NCBI GenBank assembly: GCA_036676175.1
Contig: JAKFDL010000002.1
Location: 1 to 5,670, forward strand
Direction: 5' to 3'
Length of the DNA: 5,670 bases
DNA from: Methylotenera_A sp036676175
GTDB taxonomy: Bacteria > Pseudomonadota > Gammaproteobacteria > Burkholderiales > Methylophilaceae
Under the pieces are notes generated by a model, which searched no databases, was not told the DNA's origin, and saw only the letters and a program-made list of their open reading frames with translations. The position numbers were made by a program, and so were the translations under genes. This document shows positions 1 through 5,073 of this stretch, in pieces (position 1 is the first letter of the stretch; the number at the start of each line of letters is the position of its first letter).

Positions 1-191
1 CTGATAGTTGGGGTTATGCACTACAGGCTGGTGTGGACATCAACCTTAAAGACGGCTGGTTGATTAATTTGGATGCAAAGTATGTCAATATTGAAACCGA
101 TGTGAAACTGAATGTTGCTGGCTGGACAAAAATCGACTCGCTTGATATCAATCCGTGGGTAGTTGGCATAGGTATTGGAAAAAAGTTCTAA
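1..191 (+). CDS. ompW: OmpW-family outer-membrane protein, C-terminal end (5' part outside window)
   Basis: The first complete codon starts at position 3, and the frame stays open to TAA at 189-191, giving 62 residues. The peptide reads like the last two or three strands of the eight-stranded OmpW beta-barrel. It has the stretch AGVDINLKDGWLINLDAKYV, then alternating polar/hydrophobic residues, then the family's closing block DINPWVVGIGIG and a terminal KKF. The terminal phenylalanine is the usual recognition signal for outer-membrane insertion by the BAM machinery. OmpW proteins form narrow hydrophobic channels in the outer membrane; the substrate here is unknown. In enterobacteria ompW belongs to the FNR regulon (established knowledge), which would suit the low-oxygen neighbours, but its promoter is not in the window. 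It converges on the minus-strand membrane-protein gene with 99 bp between the stop codons. Family assignment is secure; start and full length cannot be seen. Confidence 0.88.
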   Translation, partial: DSWGYALQAGVDINLKDGWLINLDAKYVNIETDVKLNVAGWTKIDSLDINPWVVGIGIGKKF

Positions 192-204
192 ACTAAACTC
201 CTCT

Positions 205-230
205 GCAGCGGAAATAACTCATCCGCTCGC
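205..230 (+). other. Small imperfect hairpin before the ompW terminator
   Basis: AGCGGA (207-212) pairs with TCCGCT (222-227) around a 9-base loop. The outer GC (205-206) and GC (229-230) can extend the stem if C228 bulges. No T tract follows, so it is not a terminator alone. It sits just 13 bases after the ompW stop codon and could protect the 3' end of the mRNA, or be chance. Confidence 0.3.
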
Positions 231-233
231 TTT

Positions 234-263
234 GCCTCTGTTGATAACAACAGAGGCTTTTTT
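234..263 (+). terminator. Rho-independent terminator of ompW
   Basis: A perfect 10-bp inverted repeat is visible: GCCTCTGTTG (234-243), loop ATAA, CAACAGAGGC (248-257), followed directly by six T (258-263). This is a textbook intrinsic terminator reading rightward, 42 bases after the ompW stop codon. In the leftward direction the same stem is followed by AAAGCG, not a T tract. It is therefore probably not an efficient terminator for the hemN/TauE-like operon converging from the right, though a stem can still stall polymerase. Confidence 0.93.
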
Positions 264-272
264 ATGGGCCAT

Positions 273-305
273 TTTAATTACACCATATATTTAATTACAC
301 CATAT
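273..305. repeat. 16-bp direct repeat, period 17, spanning the stop codon of the TauE/SafE-like gene
   Basis: TTTAATTACACCATAT occurs at 273-288 and again at 290-305, separated by one base. The right-hand copy contains the last codons and the stop codon (291-293) of the minus-strand membrane-protein gene; the left-hand copy lies just beyond the stop. It looks like a recent local tandem duplication of the gene's 3' end. Because the period is 17, the extra copy is not in frame and lies after the stop, so the protein is unaffected. Confidence 0.85.
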
Positions 306-959
306 TTTTACTTGATGCATTAAATCCATCCAGATAGCCCAACCTGCTACCCCACTCAATAGCAAGCCAGCTATTCGCATACTGATGCTTTCGTTAAGCC
401 AGCCAACGCCATTTTTAAGCCTCAGCCACAACCAGGGCCCCGCCATCAATGAAACACTCGTCCCAATCGCAAAAGTTGCCATACTTAAAGCACCATTTAG
501 TGGATTCGCATTTAGTGATGCAACTAATAATGCTGAATACAAAAGCCCGCAAGGCATTAAAGACCAAAGCATGCCTGTAATAATTACACCGCCCGGCAGG
601 TACGATAATTTGCGAACATGCGCCCAAATTTGACGGCCAAAGTTATCTGCCCAAGTTGGTTGCCGAGCGTAAAAAAGCAACATCAAACCCCAACTAAACA
701 CCAATACATGAAAAAAAGTCCACAGGGGGTGCAAAGCTAGGGTTTGTTCGGAAAACCAGACCAAACTTTTAACCGAACCAGCTGCAACAGCGCCAAGACT
801 GGCATAACCAACTAACCGACCAGCCTGAAACTTCCACAAATCATAAGCGCCACCCTGCCCTTTTTGTAAGCTGGCACAAGCAGCGCCACACATTGCAATG
901 CAATGCGGCCCGCCAGCTAAGCCCATAAATAATGTAGTTAATACAAGTGGGGTTTGCAT
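291..959 (-). CDS. TauE/SafE-like (COG2836-type) membrane protein, probable role in copper handling for cbb3 oxidase
   Basis: The product has 222 residues and is an integral inner-membrane protein with about six hydrophobic segments. Two signature motifs of the COG2836 / DsbD_2-like class are visible. One is a metal-ligand-like motif near the N-terminus, GGPHCIAMCG (H19, C20, C24; another Cys at 28). The other is LMPCGLLYSAL (P136-C137-G138) at the start of a central helix, followed by a glycine/proline-bearing helix FAIGTSVSLMAGPWL. There is a further Cys at 221, next to last. The name 'sulfite exporter' comes from distant homology. Genes of this class sit beside ccoGHIS and hemN in Pseudomonas and other proteobacteria, so copper or thiol-redox support of cytochrome oxidase assembly is the more likely role; this is inference from context. 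The ATG at 957-959 follows a GGTGGGA ribosome site and begins 12 bp after the hemN stop, so the two genes very likely form an operon. The 3' end is marked by a small duplication. Confidence 0.85.
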   Translation of the reverse strand: MQTPLVLTTLFMGLAGGPHCIAMCGAACASLQKGQGGAYDLWKFQAGRLVGYASLGAVAAGSVKSLVWFSEQTLALHPLWTFFHVLVFSWGLMLLFYARQPTWADNFGRQIWAHVRKLSYLPGGVIITGMLWSLMPCGLLYSALLVASLNANPLNGALSMATFAIGTSVSLMAGPWLWLRLKNGVGWLNESISMRIAGLLLSGVAGWAIWMDLMHQVKIWCN

Positions 960-971
960 AATCCCACCATA

Positions 972-2372
972 TTAGATTATTTTAGAAAAGCGCGCGCGAT
1001 TGCGGTCAGTTTGTAGATATCGATCAAACACCATCGCAATTGCCCGCACAAAAAACCAACCGGTGTCTGTTACTTGTATGCCATTTTCATCTATTTCTAA
1101 TAGACCAGCATCTTCCAATTCTTTTAACGCGACTAACTCCGCAGCGAAGTAAGTCTTAAACTCGATTAAATGGGCAAGCTCAATGGCTTCATATTGAAAT
1201 TCTCCTTGACACATAATCGCCATTATCACTGTGCGACGCACCAAGTCATCGCGGGATAGTGCCAAGCCCCGCACCACGGGGAAACGACCTTGATTCAGAT
1301 AGTCATAGTACTCATCCAGTGTTTTAGCATTTTGACTATAGGTCGCGCCAACACGACCGATTGCTGAAACACCTAATCCAATTAAATCACAGTCAGGTCG
1401 CGTGCTATAACCTTGAAAATTACGGTGTAACCTTCCTTGCCGTTTGGCGAGTGCCAGAGAATCTTTCGGCAAAGCAAAATGATCCATACCAATAAACACA
1501 TATCCCGCGTTAAGAAACGTGCTTATCGCTTCAGATAACATGGCAATTTTAGCTTGTGCTGAAGGTAACTCATAGGTGCTAATGCGGCGCTGCGGTTTGA
1601 ATCGCTCTGGCAAATGCGCATAAGCATACAGTGCAATTCTGTCGGGCTTAAGCTCAACAACCTGTGCTAATGTGCGCGCAAAAGATTCTATTGTTTGCAT
1701 AGGCAACCCATAAATCAAGTCGACATTCAATGATTCAAACTTTAGGCGCCGCGCAGCCTCAACCAACTTAATAACCTGCTCTACCGGCTGAATACGATGT
1801 ACCGCTTTTTGTACCTCTGGATCAAAATCCTGCACACCAAAACTCAAGCGATTAAAACCTAATGCCGCTAAATACTTAAGTCGGCTAGCATTGACTGTGC
1901 GCGGGTCTATTTCAATAGAATATTCACCCACTGGAGACAGGGAAAAGCTGCGTTGTAACTTTGTCATCAGCCCTGTAAGTTCTACGTCAGTAAAAAATGT
2001 TGGTGAGCCACCACCTAAGTGCAGCTGAGAAATGCTTGGTTTAGCGCCAAACTGCTTGATATATAAATCAATTTCTTTGTTGAGATAACCTAAATATTCA
2101 GCACTGCGCTCATGGTGTTTAGTAACAATCTTGTTGCAGGCGCAAAAGAAACAAAGCGACTCACAAAACGGAATATGCACGTAAATAGACAGCGGCAGTG
2201 CCAATCCCCCTACCTGTCTTTGCTTTAGCGCTTGCTGATAATCAACCTCTGTAAATGCCTCTACAAAACGATCTGCGGTAGGATATGAAGTATATCGAGG
2301 GCCTGCAATATCATATTTACGCAACAACTCTGCTGTCACAACTGGCTTTTGTGCACTTTCATTAACAATCAT
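972..2372 (-). CDS. hemN: Oxygen-independent coproporphyrinogen III oxidase (HemN), radical SAM enzyme
   Basis: This cytoplasmic enzyme oxidatively decarboxylates two propionate side chains of coproporphyrinogen III to vinyl groups, giving protoporphyrinogen IX. It uses S-adenosylmethionine instead of O2, so haem synthesis continues without oxygen. The 466-residue length matches the family (E. coli HemN is 457). Visible family blocks include GPRYTSYPTADRF (24-36) and the cluster motif HIPFCESLCFFCAC, with C70, C74 and C77 for the [4Fe-4S] cluster plus C79. Y64 is the equivalent of the SAM-contacting tyrosine. Further blocks are LHLGGGSPTFF (117-127), SAM-binding EIDPRTV (154-160), RLSFGVQDFDPEVQ (175-188) and NVDLIYGLP (216-224). 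The HemN-specific C-terminal blocks GMDHFALP (295-302) and GRLHRNFQGYST (313-324) separate it from HemW-type paralogues. The ATG has a good AGGAG ribosome site seven bases upstream. It leads the operon with the TauE/SafE-like gene and is preceded by a well-placed FNR box. No damage is seen. Confidence 0.97.
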   Translation of the reverse strand: MIVNESAQKPVVTAELLRKYDIAGPRYTSYPTADRFVEAFTEVDYQQALKQRQVGGLALPLSIYVHIPFCESLCFFCACNKIVTKHHERSAEYLGYLNKEIDLYIKQFGAKPSISQLHLGGGSPTFFTDVELTGLMTKLQRSFSLSPVGEYSIEIDPRTVNASRLKYLAALGFNRLSFGVQDFDPEVQKAVHRIQPVEQVIKLVEAARRLKFESLNVDLIYGLPMQTIESFARTLAQVVELKPDRIALYAYAHLPERFKPQRRISTYELPSAQAKIAMLSEAISTFLNAGYVFIGMDHFALPKDSLALAKRQGRLHRNFQGYSTRPDCDLIGLGVSAIGRVGATYSQNAKTLDEYYDYLNQGRFPVVRGLALSRDDLVRRTVIMAIMCQGEFQYEAIELAHLIEFKTYFAAELVALKELEDAGLLEIDENGIQVTDTGWFFVRAIAMVFDRYLQTDRNRARFSKII

Positions 2373-2397
2373 TGCGCTACTCCTATTCTGAGATGAA

Positions 2398-2403
2398 ATT
2401 CTG
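2398..2403 (-). promoter_or_regulatory. Likely -10 element of the hemN promoter
   Basis: On the minus strand these bases read CAGAAT, matching four of six positions of TATAAT including the important A2 and T6. The element lies exactly where a class II FNR-activated promoter needs it if the FNR box centre (2432.5) is at about -41.5. The inferred start of transcription is then near 2391, giving a leader of about 18 bases before the hemN ATG. There is no separate -35 hexamer other than the FNR box, as expected for this promoter class. The position is inferred, not measured. Confidence 0.6.
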
Positions 2404-2424
2404 CCAACAATAGGTGTAGATAGC

Positions 2425-2440
2425 TTTGATGCAAATCAAA
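2425..2440. promoter_or_regulatory. FNR/ANR-binding site (perfect consensus half-sites) upstream of hemN
   Basis: The sequence is TTTGATGCAAATCAAA. It contains TTGAT-N4-ATCAA, an exact match to the FNR/ANR consensus, with the symmetry extended by one base on each side. It is centred at 2432.5, 60 bases upstream of the hemN ATG and 136 bases upstream of the fnr ATG, and is the only such site seen in the window. Its distance to the CAGAAT element fits class II activation of hemN. For fnr it could instead mediate autoregulation. That the fnr product, encoded next door, binds it is inference from family knowledge. Confidence 0.92.
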
Positions 2441-2445
2441 CAATT

Positions 2446-2457
2446 GTGTTGCAACAC
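2446..2457. promoter_or_regulatory. Perfect 12-bp palindrome GTGTTGCAACAC, possible operator
   Basis: The bases GTGTTG and CAACAC form an exact inverted repeat with no spacer, five bases to the right of the FNR box. The symmetry ends on both sides (T2445 against G2458). It does not match the FNR consensus and I do not recognise it as a known operator. It overlaps a possible -35 element of fnr, so a repressor site is conceivable. A chance palindrome of this length cannot be excluded. Confidence 0.35.
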
Positions 2458-2477
2458 GGTCAACTGGCGTATTTAAA
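2449..2477 (+). promoter_or_regulatory. Possible sigma-70-type promoter for fnr
   Basis: TTGCAA (2449-2454) resembles TTGACA at four of six positions. After a 17-base spacer comes TTTAAA (2472-2477), resembling TATAAT at four of six. If used, transcription would begin near 2484, leaving a leader of about 85 bases before fnr and placing the FNR box at about -51. The region is AT-rich and other weak hexamers exist, for example around 2502-2507 (TATACC), so this is only a candidate. Confidence 0.25.
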
Positions 2478-2524
2478 TTTAGCAATTAAGCAAAAAAAGC
2501 CTATACCAAGCTATAGCAACTAGA

Positions 2525-2572
2525 ATGCGAAAAGCGTATGCTTATCCCATAATGTTGAGTGTAAAAATATGA
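2525..2572 (+). other. Candidate 15-codon leader ORF overlapping the fnr start
   Basis: An ATG at 2525 opens a frame encoding MRKAYAYPIMLSVKI, ending at TGA (2570-2572), which overlaps the fnr ATG (2569-2571) in an ATGA arrangement. An internal ATG at 2552 in the same frame gives a six-codon version. The fnr gene has only a weak ribosome site (TTGAGTG about ten bases upstream), so coupling to a short upstream frame is possible. The leader itself has no convincing ribosome site. An ORF this short is easily produced by chance. Confidence 0.2.
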
Positions 2573-3297
2573 ATTTAGCCATCCATCCAGAGACCTTTAA
2601 AGTTGCTTGCTCTAGCTGTAATTTACGCGAGCTGTGTATGCCTATTGGTTTCAACCTAGATGACATGAAAAGGCTAGATGAGGTCGTTGCGACACGCCGC
2701 CGCATTAAGCAAGGCGACCTACTGTTTACGAGCGGAGAGCCTTTCACATCACTTTATGCCATCCGTACTGGATTTTTTAAAACTAGTGTTTCTACCGATG
2801 ATGGCCGTGAGCAAGTCACTGGCTTTCAGATGGCTGGGGAGGTGATTGGTTTGGATGGAATCGTCAGTGATTCCCATAGCTGTAACGCTGTTGCATTGGA
2901 GGACTCAGACGTATGTGTGATGCCTTTTGCCAATGTTGAAGAGTTGTCACGCGAGTTTCCAGTATTACAACGTCATGTACATAAAATTATGAGCCGTGAA
3001 ATTGTTCGCGAAAACAGCGTCATGATGTTGCTTGGTAATATGCGTGCAGAAGAAAGGTTGGCTGCATTTCTATTAAACTTAGTACAACGCCTGCATGCGC
3101 GCGGATTCTCACAATCTGAATTGGTGCTAAGAATGACACGTGAGGAAATAGGCAGCTATCTCGGCATGAAACTAGAAACCGTAAGTCGTACTTTTTCTAA
3201 ATTTAGCGAGGATGGCATCATAGACGTCAAGCAAAGGTATGTGCGCATTGTTCAGCCAGATGCACTTAAGCAAATTTTCAATCCAGAAACCTGTTAA
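2569..3297 (+). CDS. fnr: FNR/ANR-type oxygen-sensing transcription regulator (CRP family)
   Basis: This cytoplasmic dimeric regulator senses oxygen through a [4Fe-4S] cluster and switches genes for micro-aerobic and anaerobic life. It has 242 residues (E. coli FNR has 250). The N-terminal cysteines C14, C17 and C23 in CSSCNLRELCMP correspond to E. coli C20, C23 and C29, and C116 in VCVMPF corresponds to C122, so all four cluster ligands are present. The cyclic-nucleotide-like beta-roll covers about 30-125. G79 matches the activating-region-3 glycine G85, consistent with class II activation. The dimer helix is about 130-158, with I145 matching I151 and E148 replacing D154. The C-terminal winged helix contains MTREEIGSYLGMKLETVSR, with the recognition pattern E203-x2-S206-R207 that reads TTGAT half-sites. 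The ATG is kept because the cysteine motif starts at residue 14, as in ANR-type proteins; the ribosome site is weak. It diverges from hemN across 196 bp and ends 6 bp from the converging fixH-like gene. Cytochrome-oxidase and haem genes are usual targets. Confidence 0.96.
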   Translation: MNLAIHPETFKVACSSCNLRELCMPIGFNLDDMKRLDEVVATRRRIKQGDLLFTSGEPFTSLYAIRTGFFKTSVSTDDGREQVTGFQMAGEVIGLDGIVSDSHSCNAVALEDSDVCVMPFANVEELSREFPVLQRHVHKIMSREIVRENSVMMLLGNMRAEERLAAFLLNLVQRLHARGFSQSELVLRMTREEIGSYLGMKLETVSRTFSKFSEDGIIDVKQRYVRIVQPDALKQIFNPETC

Positions 3298-3303
3298 GAC
3301 GAC

Positions 3304-3558
3304 TCAAGGTTTAATTGACTTAACCCCAGTTGCAGCATGATTTCTAGCTTGCTGTGCAGGCGCAAGGGCTTCTCGCTCAGCATCCAGCGTTTTGTTAATC
3401 TCAACCCCTTTACGGTAATAATCATCAATCGCTGGGTCTGGTGTGCGAATAGCAAAATACAAGGTAATAAAAGATGCGATCACAACCACAAGCGGCCCAG
3501 AGATAATGAGCCAGGCATACCCAAAATTCCACCACGGTTTTATATCTGACTTTTCCAT
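3304..3558 (-). CDS. fixH: Short FixH/CcoH-like membrane protein lacking the usual C-terminal domain
   Basis: The product is 84 residues long. After a short N-terminus with PWW (8-10) there is one transmembrane helix (about 13-37), then the conserved FixH segment IRTPDPAIDDYYRKGVEIN (about 37-55) at the start of the periplasmic part. A charged, alanine-rich and probably helical tail follows (about 56-75). FixH/CcoH proteins are small membrane factors needed for assembly or stability of cbb3 oxidase. Most are about 150-170 residues, with a periplasmic beta-sandwich domain after the DDYY motif; that domain is absent here. The reading frame ends cleanly in TGA and I see no remnant of the missing domain downstream, because the fnr gene ends 6 bp away. 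A good AAGGGGAG ribosome site (3563-3570) precedes the ATG, and the gene lies 37 bp after ccoG in the same direction, so it is expressed as the last gene of the cco operon. Whether it is a natural short form or a truncation is not settled by the sequence. Confidence 0.83.
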   Translation of the reverse strand: MEKSDIKPWWNFGYAWLIISGPLVVVIASFITLYFAIRTPDPAIDDYYRKGVEINKTLDAEREALAPAQQARNHAATGVKSIKP

Positions 3559-3595
3559 GATACTCCCCTTAAATTCAACTCAACAAGAGTAGTCT

Positions 3596-5041
3596 TTATC
3601 TAGCCCTAGGCACTAGAAATATCGACTTTTCTGACACTGTTTCTTTATCTTCCAGTGATTTAATCTCAAACAGAATCTTGTGAGACCCAGGCTCAATCGA
3701 ACCATCTGGTATTTCCAAATCGACTACCACCCATCTCGATTCTGCTGGTTTGACACTAATTATCTTGTTTGCTTCTGCATGCTCTAATTCAATTTGTAAA
3801 TTTTTAATGCCACTCACACTCAGTTGATAATGCTGTGTATCTTCGGTTGCGTTCATAATTTGCATACGATATACATTTTCTAGCATGCCATTTTCAGCAA
3901 TCCGATCCATTACGCCGCGATCACGCACCACGTTTACACGGAATGGCGTTCTTACCCATAGACTGACTAATAAGCCTGTAATTAATAATGACAGCACAGC
4001 GGTATAAATTAAAACACGCGGCCGGAAAATGCGTTGCAACATTTTCTGGCGCGACCAATTATTATTAACTGCATTCTGAGTGGAATATTTTACCAAGCCT
4101 CGTTCATATCCCATTTTGTCCATAACCGTGTCGCATACATCTGCACATGCGCCACAACCTATACATTCATACTGCAAGCCTTTACGAATATCTATCCCTG
4201 TAGGGCAAACCTGCACGCACAAACTACAATCAACACATGCACCTAGCTCTTTGCTCGTTTCAAGCTTGCGTGATCGCCCTCCCCGCGGCTCTCCACGTGC
4301 TTCATCGTATGTAACCACCAAAGTATCGTCATCAAACATAGCACTTTGGAAGCGCGCATAAGGACACATATATTTACACACTTGCTCACGCAAAAAGCCC
4401 GCATTGCCGTAAGTTGCGAAACCATAAAAAAGCACCCAAAATGTGTCCCATGGCCCTACGCTTAACTGAGCAAAATCACTGAATAACTCTCTGATTGGCG
4501 TGAAGTACCCGACAAAAGTAAATCCAGTCCAAAATGCAAATGCAATCCAAACCAGATGCTTACCAAATTTTTTAGATAACTTTTTAGCCGATATCGATGA
4601 CTCGTCTAGCTTCTGCCGCGTGGCACGGTCACCTTCAATTTTTCTTTCTATCCAAAGAAATATTTCCGTATAAACAGTTTGAGGGCAAGTATAGCCACAC
4701 CATAAACGGCCTGCGATGGCCGTAAACAAAAACAGTGAAAGCGCGGAAATAATGAGAATCGCTGTTAGGTAAATCAAATCTTGGGGATACAGTACCAATT
4801 TAAAAACATAAAAGCGTTTAGCATCCAAATCAAACAACAGTGCTTGGCGCTGCCCCCACTCTAACCAAGGTACACCATAAAAAAACAGCTGGGTCAGCCA
4901 TACCATGACCCAACGCCACTTTGTAAAGTAGCCAAATATACTCCGCGGGTAAATCTTTTCTTGTGCCTCATAGAGTGGGATTACCACCGCTTTTAAAGGA
5001 ATGGCCTTTTCAGATACTTTAGAAGCACGGACTTGATTCAT
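3596..5041 (-). CDS. ccoG: Cytochrome cbb3 oxidase accessory protein CcoG/FixG (membrane polyferredoxin)
   Basis: CcoG is an inner-membrane iron-sulfur protein required for cbb3 oxidase assembly. In Rhodobacter it has been described as a Cu(II) reductase that supplies Cu(I). The 481-residue protein shows the full family architecture. There are transmembrane segments at about 43-63, 87-110, 162-182, 199-217 and 343-363. The signature GRLWCGYTCPQTVYTEIF carries C115 and C119, and CKYMCPYARFQSAMFD carries C222 and C226. A double [4Fe-4S] ferredoxin region has ligands C269, C272, C275, C279 and C293, C296, C299, C303. A periplasmic immunoglobulin-like C-terminal domain (about 370-478) follows the last helix. 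It starts 17 bp after the ccoP stop codon with only a weak ribosome site (TAAGA), suggesting translational coupling to ccoP, and is followed 37 bp later by the fixH-like gene. No key cysteine is missing, and length is normal for the family. Confidence 0.97.
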   Translation of the reverse strand: MNQVRASKVSEKAIPLKAVVIPLYEAQEKIYPRSIFGYFTKWRWVMVWLTQLFFYGVPWLEWGQRQALLFDLDAKRFYVFKLVLYPQDLIYLTAILIISALSLFLFTAIAGRLWCGYTCPQTVYTEIFLWIERKIEGDRATRQKLDESSISAKKLSKKFGKHLVWIAFAFWTGFTFVGYFTPIRELFSDFAQLSVGPWDTFWVLFYGFATYGNAGFLREQVCKYMCPYARFQSAMFDDDTLVVTYDEARGEPRGGRSRKLETSKELGACVDCSLCVQVCPTGIDIRKGLQYECIGCGACADVCDTVMDKMGYERGLVKYSTQNAVNNNWSRQKMLQRIFRPRVLIYTAVLSLLITGLLVSLWVRTPFRVNVVRDRGVMDRIAENGMLENVYRMQIMNATEDTQHYQLSVSGIKNLQIELEHAEANKIISVKPAESRWVVVDLEIPDGSIEPGSHKILFEIKSLEDKETVSEKSIFLVPRAR

Positions 5042-5054
5042 TTTTGGTCTTAGT

Positions 5055-5073
5055 AAGGCTATTTAGTAGCCTT
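5055..5073 (-). other. Intercistronic hairpin over the ccoP stop codon
   Basis: In the mRNA sense (minus strand) AAGGCTA pairs perfectly with TAGCCTT around the loop CTAAA. The second arm includes the ccoP stop codon TAG. No T tract follows, so it is not a terminator. It lies 13 bases before the ccoG ATG and may influence ccoP/ccoG translation coupling or mRNA processing, or be a chance 7-bp stem. Confidence 0.4.

Noticed and set aside
385..633. Plus-strand open frame of 82 codons opposite the TauE/SafE-like gene
   Set aside because: It is the antisense shadow of a well-supported membrane-protein gene, with no ribosome site and no recognisable protein features.
2462..2467. A class II FNR promoter for fnr using the same box in the rightward direction
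   Set aside because: The bases at the required -10 position read AACTGG, a poor match, so the box is not well placed for direct activation of fnr; repression or another promoter is more likely.
2510..2517. Palindrome GCTATAGC near the candidate fnr leader
   Set aside because: It is only eight bases, in AT-rich sequence, with a related imperfect copy nearby (GCCTATA); too short to support a function.
2520..2747. Minus-strand 75-codon frame across the fnr start
   Set aside because: It overlaps the conserved cysteine motif of fnr on the opposite strand and has no coding-like features.
2713..2921. Idea that fnr might be an oxygen-insensitive variant
   Set aside because: All four cluster cysteines are present and the D154-equivalent position is still acidic (E148), so there is no sign of loss of oxygen sensing.
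4034..4361. Two overlapping plus-strand frames opposite the ferredoxin region of ccoG
   Set aside because: They are antisense shadows of conserved ccoG codons; their Cys/His/Thr/Ser-rich composition is what the reverse strand of that region gives.
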